Shown one piece after another: positions 42,176 through 50,531 of a stretch of DNA of 64,000 nucleotides. A program made the translations under genes and the position numbers. This stretch comes from Rhodococcus sp. W8901 (GTDB lineage: Bacteria; Actinomycetota; Actinomycetes; Mycobacteriales; Mycobacteriaceae). Within the stretch, counting starts at the first letter, position 1; each line of letters opens with the position of its first letter. The stretch lies in NCBI RefSeq assembly GCF_013348805.1, contig NZ_CP054690.1, forward strand, positions 3,286,001-3,350,000, in the 5' to 3' direction. The notes under the pieces were generated by a model. The model was not told where the DNA came from. It did not search any database and saw only the letters and a program-made list of their open reading frames with translations.

Positions 42176-42205
42176 AAATTAGCACTCCCACCCGATGAGT
42201 GCCAA
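42176..42205 (-). promoter_or_regulatory. CIRCE element and overlapping hsp20 promoter
   Basis: TTAGCACTC-N9-GAGTGCCAA at 42179-42205 matches the HrcA-binding CIRCE consensus with one mismatch. On the minus strand its arms overlap a promoter: -35 TTGGCA (42205-42200) and -10 TAATTT (42181-42176), 18 bases apart. HrcA bound here would block transcription of hsp20. Confidence 0.88.
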
Positions 42206-42241
42206 TCGTTTGTTCGGTCGATCGCAGCAGGGCCCGGAGGG

Positions 42242-42994
42242 CTACTTCCCTCGCCGAAACAGCTTGTTACCCAGCCACACCACAGGGTCGTACCGCTTGT
42301 CGGCGACGCGTTCCTTCATCGGGATCAGCGCGTTGTCGGTGATGTGGATGTTCTCCGGACACACATCGGTGCAGCATTTGGTGATGTTGCACAGCCCCAG
42401 CCCGAACTCGGACTGGGCGGCGTCGCGGCGATCCGCGGTGTCGAGGGGGTGCATCTCGAGCTCGGCGATCCGCATCAGGTAGCGCGGGCCGGCGAACGCC
42501 TCCTTGTTCTCCTCGTGGTCCCGCACGACATGACACGTGTTCTGACACAGGAAGCACTCGATGCACTTGCGGAACTCCTGAGACCGCTCGACGTCCACCT
42601 GCTTCATCCGGTACTCGCCCGGCGCCAGACCGGGCGGCGGCGTGAACGACGGGATCTCGCGCGCCTTGGTGTAGTTGAACGACACGTCGGTGACGAGATC
42701 GCGGATGACGGGGAAGGAACGCATCGGGGTGACGGTCACGACCTCGTTCTCGCCGAACGTCGACATCCGGGTCATGCACATCAGCCGTGGTTGACCGTTG
42801 ATCTCCGCTGAGCACGACCCGCACTTGCCGGCCTTGCAGTTCCAGCGCACCGCCAGATCCGAGGACTGCGTCGCCTGGATGCGGTGGATGATGTCGAGGA
42901 CCACCTCGCCCTCGTTGACCTCCACCGTGTAGTCGCACAGGTCCCCGCCCGACGCGTCGCCGCGCCACACCCGGAACTTCGCGTCGTAGCCCAT
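42242..42994 (-). CDS. sdhB: Succinate dehydrogenase iron-sulfur subunit
   Basis: 250 residues. The N-terminal ferredoxin-like domain carries the [2Fe-2S] ligands (CKAGKCGSCSAEI and a later LMC). The C-terminal part carries the [4Fe-4S] and [3Fe-4S] ligands in CIECFLCQNTCHV and CNITKCCTDVCPENI. It passes electrons from the flavoprotein to quinone at the membrane anchor. ATG 42994 begins directly after the sdhA stop at 42996; GGGCGACC is a modest site upstream. It is the last gene of the anchor-sdhA-sdhB operon, matching the Rv0249c-Rv0247c (Sdh1) type, which uses menaquinone. Confidence 0.95.
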   Translation of the reverse strand: MGYDAKFRVWRGDASGGDLCDYTVEVNEGEVVLDIIHRIQATQSSDLAVRWNCKAGKCGSCSAEINGQPRLMCMTRMSTFGENEVVTVTPMRSFPVIRDLVTDVSFNYTKAREIPSFTPPPGLAPGEYRMKQVDVERSQEFRKCIECFLCQNTCHVVRDHEENKEAFAGPRYLMRIAELEMHPLDTADRRDAAQSEFGLGLCNITKCCTDVCPENIHITDNALIPMKERVADKRYDPVVWLGNKLFRRGK

Positions 42995-42995
42995 G

Positions 42996-44927
42996 TCAGG
43001 TCGCCCTTCCCGGATGCCCTTCGAGCTCGGCATCCGTGTAGTACTTCCCCAGCTCGTCGATCTCGAAGAGCGCCAACAGATCCGGACGCATCGGCGTCTG
43101 CTCCTCGCGCGTGACGATCACGTCGGGGATCGCGACGTCGTCGCCGAGTGCCGGATCGCCGGGCACCGTGCTGCAGACCAGCAGTGTCGACCGCCACTGC
43201 GGGTCCATCGACGGGTAGTCGTCGCGCGTGTGCCCGCCGCGACTCTCGGTCCGCATGAGGGCGGCGCGCGCGACGCACTCGCTCACCAGCACCATGTTCA
43301 GCAGATCCAACGCCAGGTGCCACCCCGGGTTGAACTGGCGGTGGCCCTCGACCGTCACCCCACCGACGCGAGACTTGATTTCGTCGAGCCTCGCGACGGC
43401 CCGCTCCACCTCCTCCTCGTTGCGAATGATGCCGACCAGGTCGTTCATGGTCTGCTGCAACTCGGTGTGCAGGGTGTAGGGGTTCTCCCCGAGCCCCTCC
43501 GCGGGCGGGTCGAACGGCGCGAGGGCCGCGGCCGCCGCGGCCACGACATCCGATTCGGTGACCGCAGGACGGGTCTCGAGGGACTGGACGTAGTCGGCCG
43601 CCCCGAGCCCGGCCCGCCGACCGAAGACCAGCAGGTCCGACAGCGAGTTTCCGCCGAGCCGGTTCGATCCGTGCATGCCCCCGGAGCATTCTCCGGCAGC
43701 GAAAAGGCCGGGCACCGTGGATGATCCGGTATCGGGATCGACTTCGATGCCGCCCATCACGTAGTGACAGGTGGGACCGACCTCCATCTGCTCCTTCGTG
43801 ATGTCGACGTCGGCGAGTTCCTTGAACTGATGGTGCATCGACGGCAGCCGCCGCACGATCTCGTCCGCCGGCATCCGGGACGCGATGTCGAGGTACACGC
43901 CACCGTGCGGGGTGGACCGTCCGGCCTTGACCTCGGAGTTGATCGCCCGCGCCACCTCGTCACGCGGCAGCAGGTCGGGTGTACGACGGTTGTTGTCCGG
44001 ATCGTCGTACCACTTGTCGGCCTCCTCCGCGGTCTCCGCGTACTGACCTTTGAACACCGCGGGGATGTAGGAGAACATGAACCGCTCGCCGTCCGAGTTC
44101 TTCAGCACCCCGCCGTCGCCGCGGACGCCCTCGGTGACGAGGATGCCCTTCACGCTGGGCGGCCACACCATGCCCGTCGGGTGGAACTGGACGAACTCCA
44201 TGTTGATCAGGTTCGCCCCGGTCCGCAGCGCCAACGCGTGGCCGTCGCCGGTGTACTCCCACGAGTTCGACGTGACCTTGAACGACTTGCCGATTCCGCC
44301 GGTCGCCATGACGATCGCGGGGGCGTCGAACAGCACGAACCGCCCCGACTCGCGCCAGTACCCGAAGGCGCCGGCGATCCGGTCGCCGTCCTTGAGGAGT
44401 TCGGTGATCGTGCACTCGGCGAAGACCTTCACACGCGCCTCGTAGTCACCGGTCTCCGCGAAGTCCTCCTGCTGCAGCGAGACGATCTTCTGCTGCATCG
44501 TGCGGATCAGTTCGAGCCCGGTGCGGTCCCCCACGTGCGCCAGGCGCGGATAGGTGTGCCCACCGAAGTTGCGCTGGCTGATCCGGCCGTCCGGGGTGCG
44601 GTCGAACAACGCGCCGTAGGTCTCGAGTTCCCACACCCGATCCGGCGCCTCCCGCGCATGCAGTTCGGCCATCCGCCAGTTGTTGAGGAACTTGCCGCCA
44701 CGCATGGTGTCGCCGAAGTGGACCTGCCAACTGTCCTTGGAGTTCGCGTTGCCCATCGCGGCGGCGCAGCCGCCCTCCGCCATGACGGTGTGAGCCTTCC
44801 CGAACAGCGACTTGCACACCACGGCCACCGACAGGCCCCGTTCGCGCGCCTCGATGACCGCCCGCAGCCCGGCGCCGCCGGCGCCGATCACCACCACGTC
44901 GTACTTGTGCCGCTCCACCTCTGCCAC
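42996..44927 (-). CDS. sdhA: Succinate dehydrogenase flavoprotein subunit
   Basis: 643 residues. FAD-binding GAGGAGLRA (15-23) and the histidine that covalently attaches FAD (H46 in GKAHTVMAEGG) are present. The active-site region shows the FHPTG motif (VQFHPTGMVWPP), RGDGGVL, and later HGSNRLGGNSLSDLLVFGRRAG. It oxidises succinate to fumarate in the citric-acid cycle at the inner face of the membrane. It follows the anchor gene (ending 44971) by about 40 bases and precedes sdhB. The sequence type matches Rv0248c rather than the four-subunit SdhCDAB enzyme. Confidence 0.96.
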   Translation of the reverse strand: MAEVERHKYDVVVIGAGGAGLRAVIEARERGLSVAVVCKSLFGKAHTVMAEGGCAAAMGNANSKDSWQVHFGDTMRGGKFLNNWRMAELHAREAPDRVWELETYGALFDRTPDGRISQRNFGGHTYPRLAHVGDRTGLELIRTMQQKIVSLQQEDFAETGDYEARVKVFAECTITELLKDGDRIAGAFGYWRESGRFVLFDAPAIVMATGGIGKSFKVTSNSWEYTGDGHALALRTGANLINMEFVQFHPTGMVWPPSVKGILVTEGVRGDGGVLKNSDGERFMFSYIPAVFKGQYAETAEEADKWYDDPDNNRRTPDLLPRDEVARAINSEVKAGRSTPHGGVYLDIASRMPADEIVRRLPSMHHQFKELADVDITKEQMEVGPTCHYVMGGIEVDPDTGSSTVPGLFAAGECSGGMHGSNRLGGNSLSDLLVFGRRAGLGAADYVQSLETRPAVTESDVVAAAAAALAPFDPPAEGLGENPYTLHTELQQTMNDLVGIIRNEEEVERAVARLDEIKSRVGGVTVEGHRQFNPGWHLALDLLNMVLVSECVARAALMRTESRGGHTRDDYPSMDPQWRSTLLVCSTVPGDPALGDDVAIPDVIVTREEQTPMRPDLLALFEIDELGKYYTDAELEGHPGRAT

Positions 44928-44970
44928 GAATTCCCCCTCCGGCTGGAATCGCTCGTGCCCGTCGAGCCCG

Positions 44971-45789
44971 TCAGTTGATGAGACGCAGGTCGGAGATGGT
45001 GCCGCTCGCGACCAGCATGATGTAGAAGTCGGTGATGATCAGGGTCGCCAGCGTTGTCCACGCCAACTGCATGTGGCGGGTGTTGAGCTTGCTCACCCAC
45101 GTCCACAGCCGATAGCGGACCGGGTGTGCCGAGAAGTGCTTGAGCCGGCCGCCGGTGACGTGGCGGCACGAGTGGCACGACAGGGTGTACGCCCACAGCA
45201 GGATCACGTTGACCGTGATGATCAGGCTGCCCAGGCCGAGGCCGAAGCTGCCGTTGGGGCCCTCGTACGCCCGCACCGCGTCGTACGTGTTGACCAGTGA
45301 CACCACCAACGCGACGTAGAAGAAGTAGCGGTGGGCGTTCTGCACGATCAACGGCAGCCGCGTCTCCCCGGTGTAGGTGGCGTGGGGCTCGGCCACCGCG
45401 CAGGCAGGCGGCGCCAACCAGATCGACCGGTAGTAGGCCTTGCGGTAGTAGTAGCAGGTGAGACGGAAACCGAGCAGAAACGGCAGCACCAGGAAGCCGA
45501 GCGGAATCCACATCGGCAGCTCGCCGACCCAGGTGCCGAAATGACTCGCACCCGGCACACACGACTCGCTGATGCACGGCGAGTAGAACGGCGTCAGGTA
45601 GTGGTAGTCGTCCACCCAGTACGCGGTCCGCACGAACGAGCGGACCGTCGCGTACACGACGAAGACCGCGAGCCCGAGCGTCGTGAGCAGCGGCGCCAGC
45701 CACCACCGGTCGGTGCGCAACGTGCGCGCACCGATGCCCGCCCGAGCCGGCGATGGTGCACCGATCTCGGTCACGCGGGGCGCCCTCAC
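44971..45789 (-). CDS. Succinate dehydrogenase membrane anchor (Rv0249c-type)
   Basis: 272 residues with five hydrophobic segments: about 33-54 (WWLAPLLTTLGLAVFVVYATV), 92-112 (MWIPLGFLVLPFLLGF), 149-170, 191-211 and 240-262. Several histidines inside or near the membrane segments (QNAHRYFFY, SCHSCRHV) are candidate haem ligands. It anchors SdhAB and reduces menaquinone. I start it at GTG 45789, whose second and third bases overlap the TGA of the preceding gene, giving translational coupling. It is much larger than the paired SdhC/SdhD anchors, as expected for the Sdh1 class. Confidence 0.88.
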   Translation of the reverse strand: MRAPRVTEIGAPSPARAGIGARTLRTDRWWLAPLLTTLGLAVFVVYATVRSFVRTAYWVDDYHYLTPFYSPCISESCVPGASHFGTWVGELPMWIPLGFLVLPFLLGFRLTCYYYRKAYYRSIWLAPPACAVAEPHATYTGETRLPLIVQNAHRYFFYVALVVSLVNTYDAVRAYEGPNGSFGLGLGSLIITVNVILLWAYTLSCHSCRHVTGGRLKHFSAHPVRYRLWTWVSKLNTRHMQLAWTTLATLIITDFYIMLVASGTISDLRLIN

Positions 45790-46070
45790 GCGTTCTCGTG
45801 CGGGTTGCCGCCAAGGCCTTCGTCGTCGGCCCCCTGCCACAGCGAACGGTCGTAGGGCGTGTCCGGCACCTGTACGCGCTCGGTGCCCGCCCCGACCGTG
45901 GGCCGCGGAGGCGATTCGGTGAGGTCGTGGGCGTCGATGTCGAGACGATCGACGTCGTTGGCCAGCCGGCGCACGGCCGACGCGTCGCCGTAGACGTCAC
46001 GCAGCGACCCGACGCACTCCCGCAGATGGCCGATCGTGCGCTGCAGATCCATCACTTCGGTGGTGGTCAT
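45786..46070 (-). CDS. Conserved Rv0250c-like small protein of the sdh operon
   Basis: 94 residues. A helical N-terminal half (TTEVMDLQRTIGHLRECVGSLRDVYGDASAVRRLANDVDRLDIDAHDL) precedes a polar tail containing YDRSLWQGADDEG. Size and position match Rv0250c, the small conserved gene directly in front of the Sdh1 anchor in mycobacteria. It may help assembly or regulation of the complex; no function is proven. GGAGGTACCG precedes ATG 46070. Its stop overlaps the anchor start. About 98 bases upstream lies a perfect TGTGA-N6-TCACA site. Confidence 0.78.
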   Translation of the reverse strand: MTTTEVMDLQRTIGHLRECVGSLRDVYGDASAVRRLANDVDRLDIDAHDLTESPPRPTVGAGTERVQVPDTPYDRSLWQGADDEGLGGNPHENA

Positions 46071-46167
46071 CGGTACCTCCGAGAAGCTTCGAAAAGCAGT
46101 GTTCGAATCCTCGGCCGATCGGAGCGGTACCAGGACTGTCGGTCCGCCGCCCGATCTGCCTACTCGA

Positions 46168-46183
46168 TGTGATGGCACTCACA
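46168..46183. promoter_or_regulatory. CRP/GlxR-type site upstream of the sdh operon
   Basis: TGTGATGGCACTCACA is an exact TGTGA-N6-TCACA inverted repeat, the cAMP-receptor-protein/GlxR consensus. It lies 98-113 bases before the first gene of the sdh operon (46070, minus strand). The mycobacterial homologous operon is also a CRP target by established work. Whether the effect is activation or repression cannot be told without the transcription start. Confidence 0.75.
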
Positions 46184-46213
46184 GTACGTGAAGCGTCGCC
46201 GCGTCGCCGCGAA

Positions 46214-47122
46214 TTACCCCGACGGCACCGGGCCGTCGGAATTCCCCAGCACAGCGGGGCGCCTGGCCACGACAGCGAAGTTGAGAGGAATCCGCGGCGC
46301 TCCGGGTCGCAGCTCCCACCCGCGCCGACACGGGACGAGATCGTCGAACGCGGGCCAGTCCATGTACGGCAGCTCGACCAGGGATTCGATCGTCAAGCCG
46401 GCCTCCAGGAGGGAGCCGACGACTTCGCCGAGGTCGTGACGCCACTCGTAGTTCGTCACATGCGCGATCTGCCCGGCCGAATCCTCGGTGTACGTTCCCG
46501 AGTCGTCGTAGGTGCGGTGACCACCCCCGCCGAGATAGTCGTCGACGATCTCCCACGGCTCGTGGTCCATCGACCCGAGAATCGGATGGTCGTCGCGAAT
46601 CATGAACACGCCTCCCGGTTCGAGGAGGTCGTGGATCGACTGGGCCCACGTCGCCAATTCCGGCAGCCACACGATCGTGCCGGCACTCGTGACGACGGTT
46701 GCGAACCGGCGGTCGATCAGGGTCGACGCATACCGGGCGTCGCCTTCCACCCAGCGGATGTCACGCCCGTCGGCGGCCGCGATCCGCGCCGCGTGGTCCA
46801 GGGAGTTCGGCGACAGATCGAGTCCGTGCACGTCCACGGCGCCGAGCCGCGCCCACGAGATCGTGTCGGTGCCGATGTGACACTGCAGGTGCAGCAGACT
46901 GCGGCCGCGCACCCCCGAGTCCGGCAGGTGGGGCGCAAGCACCGAAAGATCGTTCACAACGACTTGCGAGATCGTCCCCGGATCGGCGAGGAAGCCCTCG
47001 ATGTCGTACATCTTCGATCGCGCGTGGACGTCCGCCCGGTCGTTCCAGTTCGCCCGGTTGGAGGCGATAGCCTCTGTGTCCTCTGTGTCCTCTGTGGCCT
47101 CTGTGGCCTCTGTGGTCTGCAC
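46214..47122 (-). CDS. SAM-dependent methyltransferase
   Basis: 302 residues, class I Rossmann methyltransferase. The SAM-binding motif I is unusual but recognisable (SLLHLQCHIGTDTISWARLGA). It is followed by acidic motif II (VDVHGLDLSPNSLDHA), motif III (WVEGDARYASTLIDRRFATVVTSAG) and a WDLGEV-type C-terminal domain. The substrate is unknown. The first ~18 residues are five (Thr-Glu-Ala/Asp) repeats encoded by a 9-bp tandem repeat. ATG 47122 precedes the repeat; starts after it are possible because the fold begins near NRANWNDRADVH. It lies 110 bases after bioD on the same strand and may be transcribed with the biotin genes, though it is not a BioC by motif. Confidence 0.88.
   Translation of the reverse strand: MQTTEATEATEDTEDTEAIASNRANWNDRADVHARSKMYDIEGFLADPGTISQVVVNDLSVLAPHLPDSGVRGRSLLHLQCHIGTDTISWARLGAVDVHGLDLSPNSLDHAARIAAADGRDIRWVEGDARYASTLIDRRFATVVTSAGTIVWLPELATWAQSIHDLLEPGGVFMIRDDHPILGSMDHEPWEIVDDYLGGGGHRTYDDSGTYTEDSAGQIAHVTNYEWRHDLGEVVGSLLEAGLTIESLVELPYMDWPAFDDLVPCRRGWELRPGAPRIPLNFAVVARRPAVLGNSDGPVPSG
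47070..47114. repeat. 9-bp tandem repeat, five units, in a coding 5' end
   Basis: Five consecutive 9-bp units ((g/t)cctctgtg on the plus strand) at 47070-47114 encode TEA-TEA-TED-TED-TEA in the methyltransferase. The length is a multiple of three codons per unit, so copy-number change would not shift the frame. It is a candidate for length variation between strains. Confidence 0.85.
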
Positions 47123-47231
47123 GACCCGTCCTCCCGTATGCGTACGCGTATGTCGACTCGACCGTGTCTAGCACGGACATATGCGTCCGGCGCAGCGATT
47201 TTCTGCGCCTCGGGCCGTCGGATCGGGTTGT

Positions 47232-47921
47232 TCAGCCGATCGAGGCGGCGAGCCATTCGGGGTCGAACCAGCCCGGCGCGGCACTCGCGAATCGAGCCTC
47301 GTCGAGACGCCCACTCCCCTCCGGGATGCGCCCGACCAGTGCGGCCCCCGTCACGGTCGGCAGATCCTCGAGATTGCAGCGCATCGCGAGATCGGGTTCG
47401 ACGGGCCACGATCCGACGACGAAGCCCGAGCACTTCACGCCCGCCGCGGCCAGCGATTCGGCCGTCAACGCACAGTGGTTGAGCGTGCCCAATCCGGGCG
47501 CAGCCACCACGACGACAGGCGCATCCAGGTCGGCGGCGACGTCGCGCACCGTGAAGCCGTCCGCGCCCAGACGCACCAGCAGTCCCCCGGCGCCCTCGAC
47601 GATCGTCACGTCGTACGTGGCATCCAGTTCGCGCACGACGGCCACGACATCGGACCGGGTGAGCATCGGCATGCCACTGCGCCGGGCCGCCGTGTCCGGG
47701 GCGAGCGGTTCGGGATACCGGGCGAGTTCGACCGTCGCCGTCACACCGCTCAGCCGCGTGACCTCCGCCAGATCGCCCGGCTCGTCCGCCGTGACACCCG
47801 TCTGCGCCGGCTTGCACACCGCGACCGATCGGCCCGCTGCCCGAAGCGCGGCCACGAGCGCCGCGGTGACGATCGTCTTGCCGACGTCCGTCGAGGTACC
47901 GGACACAACGAGCACGCTCAC
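47232..47921 (-). CDS. bioD: Dethiobiotin synthetase
   Basis: 229 residues. The P-loop GTSTDVGKT is at residues 8-16, with a later KPAQTG segment (substrate carbamate lysine region), EGAGGLLV and the adenine-binding GSWPVEPD-type loop. It closes the ureido ring of dethiobiotin from 7,8-diaminopelargonate, CO2 and ATP. GTG 47921 overlaps the bioF TGA (GTGA), so the two are translationally coupled. Length and motifs are normal. Confidence 0.95.
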   Translation of the reverse strand: MSVLVVSGTSTDVGKTIVTAALVAALRAAGRSVAVCKPAQTGVTADEPGDLAEVTRLSGVTATVELARYPEPLAPDTAARRSGMPMLTRSDVVAVVRELDATYDVTIVEGAGGLLVRLGADGFTVRDVAADLDAPVVVVAAPGLGTLNHCALTAESLAAAGVKCSGFVVGSWPVEPDLAMRCNLEDLPTVTGAALVGRIPEGSGRLDEARFASAAPGWFDPEWLAASIG

Positions 47922-49081
47922 GCCGACACTCCCACGCGATTGCCCGAAAGCACCTCGGCGAGAATACTTTCGATCCGTTCCATCTCGTCGGCATCGATCG
48001 TCGCGCGCGCGGTCAGGCGCAGCCGCGACGTGCCCTCGGGCACCGACGGCGGTCGGAAACAGCCCACGTGCAGCCCCCGTTCCCGGCACGCGACCGCCGC
48101 AGTGAACGCCACCTCCGGATCCCCGAGGATCACCGAGACCACGGCCGATGCCGGATCTGTTACCCCGGTGATGCGCGCCAGGTCGCGGGCCCGGTCGAGC
48201 ACCGCGGATGCGCGCTCCGGCTCCCGGATCAGCACGGCCAGCGCGGCACGTGCGGCCCCGACCGCGGCGGGCGCGAGGCCGGTGTCGAAGATGAACGTGC
48301 GCGCCGTGTCGACCAGGTGTGCACGCACCTTCTCCGACGCCAGCACCACGCCACCCTGGCTGGCCAGCGACTTCGACAGGGTCGCCGTGACCACGACGTC
48401 GGGCTCCCCCGCCAGTCCGACCTCGTGGACGAGGCCGCGGCCGCCCGACCCGCGGACGCCGAGCCCGTGGGCCTCGTCGACCAGCAGCACCGCGCCGTGC
48501 TCGCGGCACACACGGTGCATCGCGGCGAGCGGCGCAAGGTCGCCGTCCGCGCTGAAAACCGAGTCGGTGAGCACCAGCGCGCGTTCCTCGGCGCGTTCGG
48601 CCAGCGCGCGGCGGAGGAACTCGATGTCGGCATGCGGTGCCACCACGACCCGGGAGCGGGACAACCGGCACGCGTCGACCAGCGAGGCATGGCAGCCCGC
48701 ATCGGACACGATCAGCGCGCCGGGCCCCGAGAGTGCTGTGACGGCACCGAGATTCGCGGCGTAGCCGCTCGCGAAGACCAGGCCGGCCTCGGCGCCGACG
48801 AACTCGGCGAGTTCACGTTCGAGCAGTTCGTGATCCGACGTCGTGCCCGTCACCAGCCGCGATCCGGTCGCGCCACCGCCCCAGCGACGGACCGCGTCGA
48901 CGGCGCCGTCGATCACCTCGGGGTGCCGGACGAGACCCAGGTAGTCGTTGGAGGCGAGGTCGATCACCGAGTCGGACGCGCCGCGTGCCCGCAGCTCGCG
49001 ACGCAGACCGGCCGCCCGCCGATCACGTTCGACGTCGTCCAGCCAGCTCAGCGCATTGCCCTCGGTACCCACCCGAAGCAC
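47918..49081 (-). CDS. bioF: 8-amino-7-oxononanoate synthase
   Basis: 387 residues, PLP-dependent alpha-oxoamine synthase. The PLP lysine is K237 in [25 protein letters not shown] supplies the Asp contacting the pyridine ring, and [16 protein letters not shown] is the substrate loop. It joins a pimeloyl thioester with L-alanine. The start is GTG 49081 (a second in-frame GTG lies at 49072). No ribosome-binding site is seen; TTGAAC and TGTATC, 16 bases apart, end immediately before the GTG, so the mRNA may be leaderless. The -35 lies within a 33-bp palindrome holding a BioQ box, separating control of bioFD from bioA. Confidence 0.95.
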   Translation of the reverse strand: MLRVGTEGNALSWLDDVERDRRAAGLRRELRARGASDSVIDLASNDYLGLVRHPEVIDGAVDAVRRWGGGATGSRLVTGTTSDHELLERELAEFVGAEAGLVFASGYAANLGAVTALSGPGALIVSDAGCHASLVDACRLSRSRVVVAPHADIEFLRRALAERAEERALVLTDSVFSADGDLAPLAAMHRVCREHGAVLLVDEAHGLGVRGSGGRGLVHEVGLAGEPDVVVTATLSKSLASQGGVVLASEKVRAHLVDTARTFIFDTGLAPAAVGAARAALAVLIREPERASAVLDRARDLARITGVTDPASAVVSVILGDPEVAFTAAVACRERGLHVGCFRPPSVPEGTSRLRLTARATIDADEMERIESILAEVLSGNRVGVSA

Positions 49082-49085
49082 GATA

Positions 49086-49118
49086 CAAGCCCACTTGAAC
49101 AGCGTTCAAGTGGGCTTG
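49086..49118. promoter_or_regulatory. 33-bp perfect palindrome with BioQ box before bioF
   Basis: Fifteen-base arms (49086-49100 and 49104-49118, CAAGCCCACTTGAAC and its exact complement) flank AGC. The centre TGAACagcGTTCA is a perfect BioQ-type box. It sits between the bioA stop (49122) and the bioF start (49081). It could be an extended operator, and as RNA it would form a long hairpin acting as a bioA terminator, although no U-run follows. Confidence 0.82.
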
Positions 49119-49121
49119 CGG

Positions 49122-50396
49122 TCAGGCCGCCTGGCTTCGCGCGGCCGCCACCATGCCGGTGGTGAGCCGGTCCAGATCCTCGGCGGTACAGATGTAGGGC
49201 GGCATCGCGTAGATCAGATTCCGGAACGGGCGCAGCCACACCCCCGCCCCGACAGCGGCGTCGGTCGCGGTCTGCATGTCGACCGGTTCGGCCAACTCGA
49301 TCACCCCGATGCCGCCGAGCACCCGGACGTCGACGACACCGGGAATGTCCCGCGCGGGTGCCAGCCCGCGTTCGAGCCCCTCGTTCAGCGCCGCGACCTC
49401 GGCCCGCCAGTCGCGCGAGAGCAGCAACTCCACCGCCGCGACCGCGACCGCACAGGCCATCGGGTTCCCCATGAACGTCGGGCCGTGCATGATCCCGCCG
49501 CCCTCGCCTGCGCTGATCGTCTCGGCCACCTCGGTGGTGCACAGCGTCGCGGCGAGCGTGAGATAGCCGCCGGTGAGGGCCTTGCCGACACACATCACGT
49601 CGGGCGCGATCCCCGCGTGGTCGGCGGCGAACAGCTCGCCGGTGCGACCGAATCCGGTGGCGATCTCGTCGAACACCAGCAGCAGATCGTGCTCGTCGCA
49701 CATGCGGCGCAACTCGCGGAGGTAGTGCGGGTGGTGGAACCGCATGCCCCCCGCCCCCTGCACGACGGGCTCGACGATGATCGCCGCCAACTCGTCGCGG
49801 TGTTCGATCACGAGCCGCTCGAACTCCGCGACGTACGCGGCGTCGTACTCGCGCGGCGGCGCGGGCGCGAACACCTGCCGGGCCAGCACGTCCGTCCACA
49901 TCGAGTGCATGCCCCCGTCCGGGTCGCACACGCTCATCGGCGCGAACGTGTCCCCGTGGTAGCCGCCCCGCCACGTCAGCAGCCGGTGCTTCTCCGGTCG
50001 CCCCTGGGCACGCCAGTACTGCAGGCACATCTTCACGGCGACCTCCACCGACACCGAGCCGGAGTCGGCGAGGAACACCTTCTCCAGACCGGCGGGTGTG
50101 ATCTCGACCAGCAACTCCGCGAGACGTGCGGCCGGCGCGTGGGTGAGCCCGCCGAACATGACATGACTCATCCGGCCGAGCTGATCGGTGACCGCGGCAT
50201 CGAGGACCGGATTGCGATACCCGTGCACCGCGGACCACCACGAGCTCATACCGTCGACCAGTTCGGTGCCGTCCGCGAGGGTGAGGCGAGCGCCCTCCGC
50301 GGACTCGACGACCAGGGGGGCCGTCGACGCGGGAAACGCCCCGTAGGGATGCCACAGGTGTTCGGTGTCGATCGCGACGATCCGCTCGGAAGACAT
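49122..50396 (-). CDS. bioA: Adenosylmethionine-8-amino-7-oxononanoate aminotransferase
   Basis: 424 residues, class III PLP aminotransferase. The PLP lysine is K272 in [14 protein letters not shown]243 lies in [28 protein letters not shown] and [11 protein letters not shown] are BioA-specific segments. It converts the BioF product to 7,8-diaminopelargonate with SAM as amino donor. ATG 50396 was chosen; an in-frame GTG is at 50408. It runs towards bioF and is divergent from an OafA-type acyltransferase gene. A GTGAACTCC half-site just upstream resembles only half of a BioQ box. Confidence 0.96.
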   Translation of the reverse strand: MSSERIVAIDTEHLWHPYGAFPASTAPLVVESAEGARLTLADGTELVDGMSSWWSAVHGYRNPVLDAAVTDQLGRMSHVMFGGLTHAPAARLAELLVEITPAGLEKVFLADSGSVSVEVAVKMCLQYWRAQGRPEKHRLLTWRGGYHGDTFAPMSVCDPDGGMHSMWTDVLARQVFAPAPPREYDAAYVAEFERLVIEHRDELAAIIVEPVVQGAGGMRFHHPHYLRELRRMCDEHDLLLVFDEIATGFGRTGELFAADHAGIAPDVMCVGKALTGGYLTLAATLCTTEVAETISAGEGGGIMHGPTFMGNPMACAVAVAAVELLLSRDWRAEVAALNEGLERGLAPARDIPGVVDVRVLGGIGVIELAEPVDMQTATDAAVGAGVWLRPFRNLIYAMPPYICTAEDLDRLTTGMVAAARSQAA

Positions 50397-50531
50397 GCGC
50401 AAGGAGTTCACGGCGCTCGACTGTATGTGCTCGGGCGCGACGGTCGACGCGGCAGGTATTTTGGGGACGTCGCCGCCGCGACCGTTCCGCGGCAATCCGG
50501 GATTCCTCCCGCGCCGCCTCGAAAGGATCGC

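Noticed and set aside
46095-46115. GTTCGAATCC, a tRNA T-loop-like string
   Set aside because: The flanking bases do not form a T stem, and no acceptor, D or anticodon arms are found nearby.
50397-50420. GTTCACGGCG before bioA as a BioQ operator
   Set aside because: Only one half of the inverted repeat is present, so binding is not supported.
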